A stretch of 64,000 nt of DNA from Methanofollis liminatans DSM 4140 (GCF_000275865.1 NZ_CM001555.1:1762967-1826966), one strand, 5' to 3'; shown: positions 41,890-50,978, counted from the first letter of the stretch. Made by a program: numbers and translations. Notes: a model not told the origin generated them from the sequence alone.

Positions 41890-42711
41890 ATGGTCCGTCT
41901 CGCCGTATCGAGCATGTTCTTTCATGAATATCCCATCGACGAAATATTTGCATCAGTCGACGAAGCAGGCCTCACCGGCATCGAGTTCTGGATAGAGACA
42001 CCCCATTTCTGGCTCCGCGACCTCCCGACAGGCGACCTCACCGCCGCCGTCCACGCCCACCCCTCCCTCGCCCCGATCACCGTCCATGCGCCGGTCCTCG
42101 ATCTCAACCCCTGCTCCATCAACCCACGGGTGGCCGCCGCTTCTCAGCAGTACGCCGTCGAGGCCGTCGCCCTCGCCGAAGAAGCAGGCGCAGAGGTATT
42201 GACTGTGCACCCGGGCCGGAGGACGGCAAAAAGAACCCCGAGCGCCTACGACTATGAACGCTTCGAGGCCTACCTTGCCAGGCTCCATGAGGCCGCAAAA
42301 GGAAGGCGGGTGCGGGTGGCGATCGAGAACATGGAACCGAAGGTGAACTCCCTCCTCTGCACGCCCGAAGGAGTGCGAGAGGTGCTCGACGCCAACCCCT
42401 GGCTCGATTTCACCCTCGACGTCGCCCATGCCATGAGCGTCTCCGCAGGAGAGGTATGCCGGTACATCGATCTCTGCATCGACCGCATTGTAAACGTCCA
42501 CCTGAGCGCGGTTGAAAACGGAAAAATGCACCTCCAGGTCAGGGGAAGCCAGGAGGCCGCCGCTGTCGTCCGCGCTCTTACCCGTGCAGGCTACGACGGC
42601 TGCCTCACCCTCGAAATCGAGGACAGGAATTTCACGCACCCTCTCTCCCTGGAGGAGAAGATCACCCTGCTCCAGGGGGAGCGTACCTTCCTCGAAGGCT
42701 GCCTTTCCTGA
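41890..42711 (+). CDS. Sugar phosphate isomerase/epimerase family (TIM barrel)
   Basis: 273 residues from the ATG at 41890. AP_endonuc_2/xylose isomerase-like barrel: VSSMFFHEYPIDEIFASVDEAGLTGIEFW in parts at residues 5-35, ITVHAPVLDLNP near 62, VAIENMEPK with the metal Glu near 143, LDFTLDVAHAM near 180, and VNVHLSAVENGK near 208. Metal-binding residues are present, so it is probably an isomerase/epimerase or Endo IV-like hydrolase; the substrate is not known. Divergent from xseA with about 40 bases between. Confidence 0.85.
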   Translation: MVRLAVSSMFFHEYPIDEIFASVDEAGLTGIEFWIETPHFWLRDLPTGDLTAAVHAHPSLAPITVHAPVLDLNPCSINPRVAAASQQYAVEAVALAEEAGAEVLTVHPGRRTAKRTPSAYDYERFEAYLARLHEAAKGRRVRVAIENMEPKVNSLLCTPEGVREVLDANPWLDFTLDVAHAMSVSAGEVCRYIDLCIDRIVNVHLSAVENGKMHLQVRGSQEAAAVVRALTRAGYDGCLTLEIEDRNFTHPLSLEEKITLLQGERTFLEGCLS

Positions 42712-42803
42712 ACGCTGGATTTAATACCTCTCAACACAAACGCCAATTAACAAACATTTATGAACGATAGTTGGAATACAAGCCGGAGCCCGGCGTGGCG
42801 GCG

Positions 42804-44057
42804 ATGACACCAGACGAGATCTTTCTTATTGGCCTGTTCGTCGTCTGTCTGATCCTCTCAGGTTTTTTCTCCAGTTCTGAAGTGGCCCTCATATCGATCA
42901 CCAAGGCCAAGGTCAGGACTCTTGTCAACGAGGGAAGAAAAGGAGCCGAAGCGCTGGCGAAACTGAAAGAATATCCAGAACATATCCTGATCACCATTCT
43001 CATCGGCAACAACGTCGTCAATGTCGCGGCGGCGTCGATCGCCACCGCAATCGCCATCGAACGGTTCGGCGACGCGGGGGTCGGGATCGCCACCGGCCTG
43101 GTCGTGATCCTGATGCTGGTCTTCGGCGAGATCGGGCCCAAGACCTATGCCTCGCGCTACACCGACCGCCTCGCCCTCTTCACCGCCCCGGTGATTCTCA
43201 TACTGGCACGGGCGCTCATGCCGATCCTCTGGGTCTACGACCGCCTCGGCGAGCGCTTCTCCCTCAGGACCGGCGTTGCCGAGCCCTCTATCACCGAGGA
43301 GGAGATCAAGGAGTGGATCGATGTCGGCGAAGAAGAGGGAACGATCGAGGAAGAAGAGCGGCAGATGCTCTATTCGGTCTTCAAGTTCGGCGACACCACT
43401 GCACGGGAGATCATGACACCCCGCGTGGATGTGGTGCTGATCGAGGACACCAGTTCACTGGAAAATTCAATCACCCTCTTCAACGAGACCGGCCTCTCCC
43501 GCATCCCGGTCTATCACGACCAGATCGACAACATCGTCGGCGTCCTCAACATAAAAGATGTCTTCGCTGCGGAGTTCTCGAAGAGGGATGCCACGATCAG
43601 GGAGATGATGCATGACGCCTATTTCATCCCCGAGTCCAAGATGATCGACGAACTCCTCAAGGAGATGCAGGTGCGCAAGGTGCATATGGTCATCGTCCTC
43701 GACGAGTACGGCGGGTTTGCCGGTGTGGTCACCGTCGAGGATATCCTGGAGGAACTGGTCGGCGAGATCCTGGACGAGTTCGACGAGGAGGAGCCCACCA
43801 TCCAGAAACTTGGCGAGGGAGTGTACATGGTCGATGCACAGGTCTGGGTCGAGCACCTCAATGAAGAACTCGGGACCGCGCTCCCTATCGGTGAGTCCTA
43901 CGAGACTGTCGGGGGCCTGCTCTTCACCATGCTCGGTCACATCCCGCTCAGGGGGGAGGTCGTCAAACTCGATGGCGGCATTACCCTTGCCGTCGTGCAG
44001 ATGCGAGGCAGGAGGATCATCAAGGTGAAACTGATCCTGCCGCAGGCCCAGGACTGA
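42804..44057 (+). CDS. CNNM/CorC (HlyC) family transporter-associated protein
   Basis: 417 residues from the ATG at 42804; a TTG at 42771 would add 11 residues. DUF21/CNNM membrane domain (residues 1-170) with helices near 5-28, 65-90, 95-115 and 130-150, and FFSSSEVALISITKAKVR. Then a CBS pair (REIMTPRVDVVLIEDTSSLE and VHMVIVLDEYGGFAGVVTVEDILEELVGEI) and the CorC_HlyC domain (VYMVDAQVWVEHLNEEL). The family is linked to Mg2+/Co2+ or Na+ transport and membrane stability. It is an independent gene upstream of purN. Confidence 0.92.
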   Translation: MTPDEIFLIGLFVVCLILSGFFSSSEVALISITKAKVRTLVNEGRKGAEALAKLKEYPEHILITILIGNNVVNVAAASIATAIAIERFGDAGVGIATGLVVILMLVFGEIGPKTYASRYTDRLALFTAPVILILARALMPILWVYDRLGERFSLRTGVAEPSITEEEIKEWIDVGEEEGTIEEEERQMLYSVFKFGDTTAREIMTPRVDVVLIEDTSSLENSITLFNETGLSRIPVYHDQIDNIVGVLNIKDVFAAEFSKRDATIREMMHDAYFIPESKMIDELLKEMQVRKVHMVIVLDEYGGFAGVVTVEDILEELVGEILDEFDEEEPTIQKLGEGVYMVDAQVWVEHLNEELGTALPIGESYETVGGLLFTMLGHIPLRGEVVKLDGGITLAVVQMRGRRIIKVKLILPQAQD

Positions 44058-44100
44058 AGATGAGAGAACCGTTAATACTGTGCCGGACCGACGTGTGAAC

Positions 44101-44715
44101 ATGAAGCGCATCGCAGTGCTGGCATCGGGCAGGGGATCGAACTTTCAGGCAATTATCGATGCCATTTCGGCCGGTACGCTCAGGGCCGAGTGCGTCCGCC
44201 TGATCACCGACAACCCCGGGGCCTATGCAATCACGCGGGCAAAAGGTGCGGGGGTGCCGGTGACGGCCCTGGACTACCGATCGTACGCCACCAAGGGGGC
44301 ATACGAGGCCGACCTGCTTGCGGCGATGAAGGACTGCCGCGCCGACCTGTTTGTGCTCGCAGGCTACATGCGGATCATCGGACAGGCAATCACCGACACC
44401 TTTGCCGGAAAGATGATCAACATCCACCCGGCCCTTCTCCCGGCCTTTGCCGGCCTTCATGCCCAGCGACAGGCGATCGAGTACGGCGTGAAGGTGGCCG
44501 GGTGCACCGTCCACCTCGTTGACGGCGGCATGGACAGCGGCCCGATCATCCTTCAGGTCTGCGTCCCGGTGCTCGAGGACGACGACGAGGATAGCCTTGC
44601 AGAACGTATCCTTGCCGAAGAACACCAGGCCCTGCCGGCGGCCGCCGCCCTCTTCTGCGAAGGGCGGCTTTCTGTCGAAGGGCGGCGCGTACGGATCCTT
44701 CCGCCAAGGGACTGA
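44101..44715 (+). CDS. purN: Phosphoribosylglycinamide formyltransferase
   Basis: 204 residues from the ATG at 44101. VLASGRGSNFQAIIDAI at residues 6-22 binds phosphate; AGYMRIIG near 85; NIHPALLPAFAGLHAQ near 105 with the catalytic Asn and His; GGMDSGPII with the catalytic Asp near 142. It transfers a formyl group from formyl-tetrahydrofolate (or the archaeal pterin counterpart) to GAR in purine synthesis. The RNase P gene follows after one base. Confidence 0.95.
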   Translation: MKRIAVLASGRGSNFQAIIDAISAGTLRAECVRLITDNPGAYAITRAKGAGVPVTALDYRSYATKGAYEADLLAAMKDCRADLFVLAGYMRIIGQAITDTFAGKMINIHPALLPAFAGLHAQRQAIEYGVKVAGCTVHLVDGGMDSGPIILQVCVPVLEDDDEDSLAERILAEEHQALPAAAALFCEGRLSVEGRRVRILPPRD

Positions 44716-44716
44716 C

Positions 44717-45055
44717 ATGACAAAGACGACGCGACGGGGGAGTTCACGCACGCCCGACACGAACAGGATCGCAAAAGAACGGATCGAGTGCCTTTTCGCC
44801 CTCGCAGAGGAGGTTTCCGGGACGGATCCGGCCCGTTCAAAGCGATATGTGGCGCTTGCCCGCCGTATCGGAATGCGCCAGCGCGTCCGCATCCCCGCGG
44901 ATCTGCGGTTCCGGTTTTGCCGGCGCTGCTCGGCATATCTCGTGCCGGGCGCCAGCGCCAGGGTGAGGGTGCAGCACGGGAAGGTGATCGTCACCTGCCT
45001 GGTCTGCGGTCATCAAAAACGATATCCGGTGGTGAAAAAACATCGAAAAGAATGA
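44717..45055 (+). CDS. rnp4: Ribonuclease P protein component 4 (Rpr2/Rpp21 family)
   Basis: 112 residues from the ATG at 44717, one base after purN. Two helices (RIAKERIECLFALAEEV and PARSKRYVALARRIGMRQRVRIP) lead to a zinc ribbon: CRRC near residue 70-73 and CLVCG near 96-100. This is the Rpp21-like subunit of archaeal RNase P, which trims the 5' ends of tRNA precursors together with Rnp1. It ends in a basic tail overlapping the start region of the CRM-domain gene. Confidence 0.92.
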   Translation: MTKTTRRGSSRTPDTNRIAKERIECLFALAEEVSGTDPARSKRYVALARRIGMRQRVRIPADLRFRFCRRCSAYLVPGASARVRVQHGKVIVTCLVCGHQKRYPVVKKHRKE

Positions 45056-45290
45056 GTTATTCCAGGAGATCAAACCGACTATCTGGATCGGGAAACGGGG
45101 CTATTCAGAGACGCTGATCGATGAAATCAGGGCCCAGTTGAAGGTGCGCAAATACGTGAAGATCAAATGGCTTCGCACCGCCGAGATCGATCCCGAAGAG
45201 ATCGCACGCCGTGCCGGCGCCGACCTTGTGGGCGTGCGCGGACGGACGATGGTGCTTGCCGAACGAAGCAGCGGCGGCCGGAAGGCCTGA
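45042..45290 (+). CDS. YhbY/CRM-domain RNA-binding protein with no standard start codon
   Basis: About 82 residues. The translated stretch contains IKPTIWIGKRGYSETLIDEI, KVRKYVKIKWLR and GADLVGVRGRTMVLAE, a complete CRM fold with its GxxG loop (GKRG). The frame opens right after a TGA at 45033-45035 and has no ATG, GTG or TTG before the domain core: the family usually has about ten residues before KPTIWIG, so translation should begin near an ATC at 45042 or by a +1 shift from the RNase P gene. YhbY-like proteins bind pre-ribosomal particles. The real start is unresolved. Confidence 0.75.
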   Translation: MEKNELFQEIKPTIWIGKRGYSETLIDEIRAQLKVRKYVKIKWLRTAEIDPEEIARRAGADLVGVRGRTMVLAERSSGGRKA

Positions 45291-45361
45291 TCCCTCCCTT
45301 TCTTTTGCTATTGGATTTCCGGCCAGATTGCCGGAAAAACGGCAGGATTCGTTGCTCGAAA

Positions 45362-45370
45362 TATATAAAA
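45362..45370 (+). promoter_or_regulatory. Box A of the S19e translation operon
   Basis: TATATAAAA at 45362-45370, with an adenine-rich element just before it, predicts transcription start near 45392, leaving a leader of about 38 bases. Confidence 0.7.
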
Positions 45371-45396
45371 ACTGCCATGTCAAATAGATACAGACT

Positions 45397-45416
45397 GGTA
45401 ACAATCGATCGTTACC
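45397..45416 (+). promoter_or_regulatory. Palindrome in the S19e leader
   Basis: GGTAACAATCGATCGTTACC is self-complementary in nine of ten pairs and sits between the predicted transcript start and the S19e ATG at 45430; GGTTAACC follows at 45421-45428 over the ribosome binding site. It could be an operator or an RNA hairpin for feedback control. Confidence 0.55.
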
Positions 45417-45429
45417 GTGAGGTTAACCA

Positions 45430-45879
45430 ATGACAACTGTATATGACATCCCGGCAGAGATGCTGATCCCGCAGGTAGCCCGCGAATTAAAGGAGCTCCC
45501 TGCCATCCGGCCTCCAGAATGGGCGGCTTTTGCCAAGACCGGGATCCACAAGGAGATGCCCCCTGAAGATCCCGACTGGTGGTATGTCAGGGCCGCGTCC
45601 ATCCTCCGCCGCATCTATATCGACGGCCCGGTTGGCGTGGAGAGACTGAGGACTGCATACGGCGGAAACCGCGACCGCGGCTCGAACCCGAATCAGTTCA
45701 GGAAGGGGAGCGGCTCAATCCTGAGAAAGGCGCTCCAGCAGCTCGAAGCCGAAGGCTTTGTCGAAAAGGTCAAGGGCGGCAGACAGGTCTCTGCAAAGGG
45801 GCAGTCTTTCATCGACGGCGTGGCGCACAGCCTCAGAGAGGCAGCGACAAAGGCCACCCCTGCGCTCGCGCAGTACTGA
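45430..45879 (+). CDS. rps19e: 30S ribosomal protein S19e
   Basis: 149 residues. VYDIPAEMLIPQVARELKE at the start, then PPEWAAFAKTGIHKEMPPEDPDWWYVRAASILRRIYIDGPVGV in parts, GGNRDRGSNPNQFRKGSGSILRKALQQLE, and GRQVSAKGQSFIDG: the winged-helix S19e fold. It assembles in the small subunit near the tRNA path. First gene of the long translation operon; the leader palindrome may control it. Confidence 0.97.
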   Translation: MTTVYDIPAEMLIPQVARELKELPAIRPPEWAAFAKTGIHKEMPPEDPDWWYVRAASILRRIYIDGPVGVERLRTAYGGNRDRGSNPNQFRKGSGSILRKALQQLEAEGFVEKVKGGRQVSAKGQSFIDGVAHSLREAATKATPALAQY

Positions 45880-45897
45880 TGCATGTGAGGGATACTG

Positions 45898-46239
45898 ATG
45901 GGTGACGACGAACTTTCTGATATCAGACGGAAGAGAATGGAGCAGCTCCAGCGGCAGGCGGCCGAACAACAGGCGATGCAGGACGATATGGAGCAGCAGA
46001 GAAAACGTGCTGAGTCAGAGTTGCAGCTTGCGCTCATGCAGATCCTGGAACCCGAGGCGCGGGAGCGACTGAATACGATCAAACTCACAAAGCCGGAATT
46101 TGCCCGGGCAATCGAGCAGCAGCTTGTGCAGCTCGCCCACAGCGGCAGGATCCGGCAGAAGATCACAGACGAGCAGTTGAAGGCTCTACTCCTGCAGATC
46201 GCCCCGCAGAAAAAAGAGTTTCGCATAACACGGAAATAG
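45898..46239 (+). CDS. PDCD5-family DNA-binding protein
   Basis: 113 residues. A long charged N-terminal helix (DELSDIRRKRMEQLQRQAAEQQAMQ) and a three-helix core (LEPEARERLNTIKLTKPEFARAIEQQLVQLAHSGRI) match the PDCD5/TFAR19 family. Conserved immediately after S19e in archaea, which fits here (18-base gap). It binds DNA weakly and may work near the ribosome; the role is not settled. Confidence 0.95.
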   Translation: MGDDELSDIRRKRMEQLQRQAAEQQAMQDDMEQQRKRAESELQLALMQILEPEARERLNTIKLTKPEFARAIEQQLVQLAHSGRIRQKITDEQLKALLLQIAPQKKEFRITRK

Positions 46240-46830
46240 ATGAAGGCCGGTCTTCTGTTCAGCGGAGGAAAGGACAGCGCACTTGCAGCGGTGATGCTCG
46301 CCCGCGACTATGAGGTCGAACTCAATACCTTTGTATTCGACCCCGCGCGGGAGGTTCCTTCGGTCAGGGCGGCAGCTGAGGTGTTGGGGCTCCCCTGGCA
46401 GAAACGGTCGTTCGGCCCTGACCTCCTCGAGGAGGCGGTCCAGATGGTGATCGCCTCGGGCTACCCGAACGACGCCATCACCATGGTCCACCGTCAGGCA
46501 GTGCGCCTGCTGGCGCAGGAGTATCGCGTGGTCGGCGACGGAACACGGTTCAACGACCGCGTCCCGATGCTGACCAGGAGCGACGTGCTGAGCCTTGCCG
46601 ACCGCTATGGCTGTTCATATGTCCGGCCCCTCCTGGGATACGGAAAAACCGAGGTGGAACGGCTGGCAAAGCGGCACCTCCTCGTCGCCTACGGCGAGAC
46701 CGGTACCATCGAAAACGGTGATTATGAGTATGAGATCAGGGCCGCCGTCGAGCGCGCCGGGAAGAAGTGCGCAGACCTCTTTCCGATGCACCACGAGCAA
46801 TCCCTGGTCACAGGTGCAACCGGCACCTGA
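46240..46830 (+). CDS. PP-loop ATP pyrophosphatase-like protein
   Basis: 196 residues. The PP-loop SGGKDSALAAVML at residues 8-20 is clear, followed by FVFDPAREVPSVRAAAEVLG and VVGDGTRFNDRVPMLTRSDVLSLAD. It ends in a Cys/His stretch (KKCADLFPMHHEQSL). PP-loop enzymes activate substrates by adenylation, often for tRNA thiolation or amide formation; the C-terminal Cys and His may take part. It follows PDCD5 without a gap and precedes L39e, so it is part of the translation operon. Confidence 0.85.
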   Translation: MKAGLLFSGGKDSALAAVMLARDYEVELNTFVFDPAREVPSVRAAAEVLGLPWQKRSFGPDLLEEAVQMVIASGYPNDAITMVHRQAVRLLAQEYRVVGDGTRFNDRVPMLTRSDVLSLADRYGCSYVRPLLGYGKTEVERLAKRHLLVAYGETGTIENGDYEYEIRAAVERAGKKCADLFPMHHEQSLVTGATGT

Positions 46831-46851
46831 GAAGAACCCACGGTGATAATC

Positions 46852-47004
46852 ATGAGCAAGCTGACAAAGGGCCGGAAGATCCGGCTGGCAAAGGCATGCA
46901 TGCAGAACCGCCGCGTGCCTGGATGGGTAATGATTCGGACGAAGCGCCAGGTGGTATCCCACCCGAAGAGGCGCATGTGGAGAAGAAGCACGCTGAAGGT
47001 GTAG
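46852..47004 (+). CDS. rpl39e: 50S ribosomal protein L39e
   Basis: 50 residues, highly basic: [20 protein letters not shown] at the start, then [13 protein letters not shown] and [14 protein letters not shown]. It lines the peptide exit tunnel. The start ATG at 46852 has CGGTGATAATC upstream. L31e starts four bases after its stop, the usual archaeal gene order. It is short, so it is easily missed by length-filtered gene finding. Confidence 0.97.
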   Translation: MSKLTKGRKIRLAKACMQNRRVPGWVMIRTKRQVVSHPKRRMWRRSTLKV

Positions 47005-47008
47005 AGCA

Positions 47009-47272
47009 ATGGTAGAGGTACTCAAAGAGCAGATCTATAACGTCCCCCTCCGCAACACAAAGCGCGCTCCCCGGTGGAAGCGCTGCAACGTTGCGGTCAA
47101 GGACATCAGAGCATATCTGGTCCGTCACATGAAGAGCGAGAACATCAAACTCGACAGCAGCATCAACGAGAAGGTCTGGGAGCGCGGCAGTCAGAAGCCC
47201 CCGGCGCAGATCAGGATCCGCGCCATGAAGTTCGAGGACGGGCAGGTCCAGGCCGAACTCGCAGAGGAATGA
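47009..47272 (+). CDS. rpl31e: 50S ribosomal protein L31e
   Basis: 87 residues. [19 protein letters not shown] at the start, [35 protein letters not shown] in the middle: the L31e family pattern. It sits at the tunnel exit of the large subunit. It is followed after 1 base by aIF6. Confidence 0.97.
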   Translation: MVEVLKEQIYNVPLRNTKRAPRWKRCNVAVKDIRAYLVRHMKSENIKLDSSINEKVWERGSQKPPAQIRIRAMKFEDGQVQAELAEE

Positions 47273-47273
47273 G

Positions 47274-47939
47274 ATGAAAAGAACGATCGACTTTGCCGCA
47301 GACCCGCACATCGGCGTTTTTGCCCGCGCCTTTGAAGAGTTTGCCGTCGTCCCCCCTACCGCGTCCGAAGAATTCACTACAGCCATCGCCGAAGCACTGG
47401 ATGTCGAGGTGGTGAAGACGACGATCCAGGGTTCATCGATCATCGGCTCGCTCCTTGCCGGCAACTCGAACGGTATGGTGGTGAGCGGCCTTGTTACGGA
47501 GGATGAACGCGCCGTGCTCGCGGAGTACGGCGAGGTAATGACCCTCGGGACCTCGATGAATGCAGCCGGGAACGTGATCCTCGCAAACAATACCTTTGCA
47601 GGGGTGCACCCTGAGATGCCGATCGATGTGGCAGAGGAGATCGGGACATTTCTCGGGGTGCCGGTCAGGCGCCTCACCTTCGGCGGGATCAAGACCGTCG
47701 GCATGGCGGCGGTGGCGACGGACCGCGGCGTGTTCATTCACGCGCGGAGCAGCGACACTGAAATCGAGCGCCTTGCCGGGTGCACGGACGACCTCCAGAT
47801 CGGGGCCGGGACCGTGAACATGGGCAGCGGGCTCGTCGGTACCGGCGTGCTCGCAAACAGCAAAGGATATATCGCCGGGATCAGGACCACCGGTTTTGAA
47901 CTCGGGCGGATTGAAGAAGTATTCGGTTTTCTGGAGTGA
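47274..47939 (+). CDS. eif6: Translation initiation factor aIF6
   Basis: 221 residues with five-fold pseudo-symmetry repeats: [23 protein letters not shown] at the start, [67 protein letters not shown] and [23 protein letters not shown]. It binds the large subunit and prevents premature joining with the small subunit. It is part of the operon between L31e and L18Ae. Confidence 0.97.
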   Translation: MKRTIDFAADPHIGVFARAFEEFAVVPPTASEEFTTAIAEALDVEVVKTTIQGSSIIGSLLAGNSNGMVVSGLVTEDERAVLAEYGEVMTLGTSMNAAGNVILANNTFAGVHPEMPIDVAEEIGTFLGVPVRRLTFGGIKTVGMAAVATDRGVFIHARSSDTEIERLAGCTDDLQIGAGTVNMGSGLVGTGVLANSKGYIAGIRTTGFELGRIEEVFGFLE

Positions 47940-47944
47940 GTGGA

Positions 47945-48133
47945 ATGGAGAATCAGCAGTATGAAGTAACGGGCGCCTGCCAGATCGGCGGCGTGTGGCA
48001 GCCCTTCACGAAGGTCGTCGAGGCCCAGAATGAGAGGATTGCAAGAGAGCACGTCTACACCGACATCGGCAGCAAACACCGCCTTAAGAGAAATTATATC
48101 ACAATCAAGGGCGTTACCGTAGTAGGTGAGTAA
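47945..48133 (+). CDS. rplX: 50S ribosomal protein L18Ae (LX)
   Basis: 62 residues from the ATG at 47945. YEVTGACQIGGVWQPFTKVVEAQNERIAREHVYT in parts, then GSKHRLKRNYITIKGVTVV: the short archaeal LX form of L18a/L20a. It follows aIF6 by 5 bases and prefoldin follows by 5, all within the operon. Confidence 0.95.
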   Translation: MENQQYEVTGACQIGGVWQPFTKVVEAQNERIAREHVYTDIGSKHRLKRNYITIKGVTVVGE

Positions 48134-48138
48134 AGTCC

Positions 48139-48573
48139 ATGAGTGAGGCCGACCCGAGGGAGCTGCAGTCGCTCCAGTATTATTTGAACGAATACGGACA
48201 GCAGGCAGAGATCTTCGCCCGGCAGCTGGAGATGCTGGAGCAGCAGAGGGTCGAGTCGATAGCAGCGATCGAAACGCTCCAGGCTCTCGGTTCTGCACAG
48301 GACGGGACGGTCCTCCTCCCCCTCGGCGGCGGGGTCAGCGTCCGGGCCACGATCCCGGATCCCGAACACGTTCTTGTCGCCATCGGGGCAGATGTCACCG
48401 TCGGGCGGGACAATGCCGGCGCCGTCTCGTACCTCGAAGACCGGGCACGGGAACTTGAGGCCTCGGAAAAGAAAATCTCTGAGATGATCGAGAACATCCG
48501 GGCCCAGATGAACGATATCGCCGCCCGGCTCGATGCGGCCTACCGCGGGCAGCAGCAGGTTCCGGGCAGGTAA
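48139..48573 (+). CDS. pfdA: Prefoldin alpha subunit
   Basis: 144 residues. Two long coiled-coil helices (residues 5-50 and 98-140) flank a beta hairpin (GTVLLPLGGGVSVRATIPDPEHVLVAIGADVTV in parts). The hexamer with the beta subunit takes nascent chains and hands them to the thermosome. The beta subunit gene is not in this window. It precedes ftsY by 5 bases. Confidence 0.96.
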   Translation: MSEADPRELQSLQYYLNEYGQQAEIFARQLEMLEQQRVESIAAIETLQALGSAQDGTVLLPLGGGVSVRATIPDPEHVLVAIGADVTVGRDNAGAVSYLEDRARELEASEKKISEMIENIRAQMNDIAARLDAAYRGQQQVPGR

Positions 48574-48578
48574 TCCTC

Positions 48579-49658
48579 ATGTTCGAGGGCCTCAAGAGCA
48601 AACTGCAGAATATTCAGAAGAAGTTCGGGCGCTCGATCGAGGAGGCGGCAGGCCCTGATGTGGTGGTCGAGGCGCCTTCACCGGTGCCGCAGCCTGAGGC
48701 CGGCAGGCCCGCCGTCGTACCGGACACCCTCTCCTCCGCAACCGTTCCGAAGCCTGAGAAGAAGGCCGAAGGATTCGTCGCGAAGGTGAGAAGCCTTATC
48801 ATCGAGCGCGAGCTGATCATCTCAGAAAAAGACATCGTAGAACCTCTTGAGGAACTCGAGATGGCGCTTCTGGAAAACGATGTCGCCCTTGACGTCTCGG
48901 ACGCCATCATCGGCTACATGAAAGAGGATCTCGTCGGGAGTCACCGGAAGATCGGCACCTCGGTCGATACCGTCGTCACCGCCGCCCTCAGGGGCGCGCT
49001 GCTCCGGGTTCTCGGCGAAGGCTTCGACCCGATCGACTACGTCCGCTCCCACGAGCGCCCGGTGAAGATCCTGATCACCGGGGTGAACGGCACCGGAAAG
49101 ACGACGTCCATCGCCAAAATGGCGCATTATTTTAAGAAAAATGGTTTTTCCGTGGTGCTCGGCGCAGGGGACACCTTCAGGGCCGGTGCGATCGATCAGA
49201 TCGCAGAACATGCCACAAGGCTGGGCGTGAAGGTGATCCAGCACCAGGAGGGGTCCGATCCCGCGGCGGTCCTCTACGACACGGTGGAGTATGCAAAAGC
49301 CCACGAAATCGACGTGGTGCTCGCAGACACCGCCGGGCGGTTCCACAACAGGAAAAATCTGATGAGCCAGCTCGACAAGATCAGGCGGGTAATGAAGCCA
49401 GACCTCGTCGTCTATGTCGATGAGGCGGTGGCCGGCAACGACGCCGTCGTGCGTGCGAAAGATTTCAACGACCTCGTCGGGACCGACGCCGTCATGCTGA
49501 CGAAAGCGGACATGGACCCGAGGGGCGGAGCCGCCATATCCATCGCCCAGACGATCGGCAAACCGATCCTCTTCCTGGGCACCGGGCAGGGCTATGACGA
49601 CATCGTGCCGTTTTGCCCTGAAAGAGTCGTCGATGAACTCGTCGGCGCGGAGGGATAA
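48579..49658 (+). CDS. ftsY: Signal recognition particle receptor FtsY
   Basis: 359 residues. An acidic/Pro-rich A domain (residues 1-75) is followed by the N domain helical bundle (LEELEMALLENDVALDVSDAI) and the G domain: GVNGTGKTTS near residue 168 (G1), DTFRAGAIDQI (G2 region), DTAGRF (G3), TKADMD (G4). It docks the SRP-ribosome complex at the membrane. SRP54 follows 3 bases later, so receptor and particle are co-expressed. Confidence 0.97.
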   Translation: MFEGLKSKLQNIQKKFGRSIEEAAGPDVVVEAPSPVPQPEAGRPAVVPDTLSSATVPKPEKKAEGFVAKVRSLIIERELIISEKDIVEPLEELEMALLENDVALDVSDAIIGYMKEDLVGSHRKIGTSVDTVVTAALRGALLRVLGEGFDPIDYVRSHERPVKILITGVNGTGKTTSIAKMAHYFKKNGFSVVLGAGDTFRAGAIDQIAEHATRLGVKVIQHQEGSDPAAVLYDTVEYAKAHEIDVVLADTAGRFHNRKNLMSQLDKIRRVMKPDLVVYVDEAVAGNDAVVRAKDFNDLVGTDAVMLTKADMDPRGGAAISIAQTIGKPILFLGTGQGYDDIVPFCPERVVDELVGAEG

Positions 49659-49661
49659 GAC

Positions 49662-50978
49662 ATGCTCGATTCGCTCAGTTCATCGCTCAAGGACGCGCTC
49701 AAGAAGATTGCAGGCAAGACGGTCGTCGACCGCGCGGCGGTGGAGGAACTCGTGCGGAGCCTGCAGCGCGCTCTTTTGCAGGCCGACGTGAACGTCAAAC
49801 TCGTCATGCAACTCTCCCAGTCCATCAAGAGGCGGGCCCTCGAGGAGGAACCACCAAAAGGGATGAACCTGCGGGAGCACGTCCTGCGGATCGTCTACCA
49901 GGAACTTGTCGCCCTGATGGGCGGCGCGGGAAAGGTGGACCTCTCGCAGCAGACGATCCTGATGGCCGGGCTGCAGGGGAGCGGCAAGACGACGACGACG
50001 GCGAAGCTTGCCCGATACTTCCAGCGGAAGGGGCTGAAAGTCGGCGTGATCTGTGCCGACACCTTCAGGCCCGGGGCGTATAAGCAGCTTTCGACGCTCT
50101 GTGCAAAAGTCAACGTCCCCATCTTCGGCGATCCCGCAGAAAAAGATGCCCTTTTGATCGTGCGCGAAGGGATCAAACGGTTTGCCGAGACCGAGGTTGT
50201 CATCATCGACACGCAGGGGCGCCACGCCCTTGAAGACGATCTGATCCAGGAGATCATCGACATCAACGAGATTGCAAAGCCCGAGCACCGCTGGCTTGTC
50301 ATCGACGCCGCTCTCGGGCAGCAGGCGGCCGAACAGGCCCGCAGGTTCAACGAAGCGATCGAGATCGACGGCGTGCTGATCACCAAGATGGACGGCACGG
50401 CAAAAGGCGGCGGCGCTCTTTCCGCAGTATCCGAGACGAAGAGCGGGATCGTGTTCATCGGTGCCGGTGAGACGATCGACGACCTCGAACGCTTCGATCC
50501 CGACGGCTTCATCTCCCGTCTCCTCGGTATGGGCGACCTCAAGGCCCTGGCCGAGCGGGCCGAAGAGGTGATGGCCGATGAAGAGATGGACGTCAACGCC
50601 ATGCTGCGGGGGAAGTTCACCCTCAGGGACATGTACAAACAACTTGAAACGGTGAACAAGATGGGGCCGCTCAAGCAGGTGATGTCCATGCTCCCGCTCG
50701 GCGGCATGCAGATCCCCGACGACGCCTACGACGTCACCTCCACCAAAATGGAGCGTTACAAGGTGGTCATGGACTCGATGACAAGCGCCGAGCTCGACGA
50801 CCCGCAGATCATCTCGGGATCACGGGTGCACCGCATCTCGCGGGGCGCCGGCGTCTCCCCCGAGGACGTGCGCGAGCTCCTGAAGTATTACCGGGTCATG
50901 CAGCGGGCGCTGAAGGGCATGCGGGGAAGCAAATTCTCCATGCAGCGGATGATGAAGCGGTTCGGGAAGACTCAGTAG
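49662..50978 (+). CDS. srp54: Signal recognition particle 54 kDa protein
   Basis: 438 residues. N domain helices, then the GTPase domain with [15 protein letters not shown] near residue 103, [17 protein letters not shown] (DTxGR, with Gln instead of the usual Ala) and [14 protein letters not shown]. The Met-rich M domain (residues 310-438) ends in [14 protein letters not shown], binding signal peptides and 7S RNA. The stop is immediately followed by the TrmY start. Confidence 0.97.
   Translation: MLDSLSSSLKDALKKIAGKTVVDRAAVEELVRSLQRALLQADVNVKLVMQLSQSIKRRALEEEPPKGMNLREHVLRIVYQELVALMGGAGKVDLSQQTILMAGLQGSGKTTTTAKLARYFQRKGLKVGVICADTFRPGAYKQLSTLCAKVNVPIFGDPAEKDALLIVREGIKRFAETEVVIIDTQGRHALEDDLIQEIIDINEIAKPEHRWLVIDAALGQQAAEQARRFNEAIEIDGVLITKMDGTAKGGGALSAVSETKSGIVFIGAGETIDDLERFDPDGFISRLLGMGDLKALAERAEEVMADEEMDVNAMLRGKFTLRDMYKQLETVNKMGPLKQVMSMLPLGGMQIPDDAYDVTSTKMERYKVVMDSMTSAELDDPQIISGSRVHRISRGAGVSPEDVRELLKYYRVMQRALKGMRGSKFSMQRMMKRFGKTQ

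Noticed and set aside
45032-45055. A -1 frameshift at the AAAAAAC run in the RNase P gene
   Set aside because: The CRM gene lies in the +1 frame relative to the RNase P gene, so a -1 slip would not reach it.
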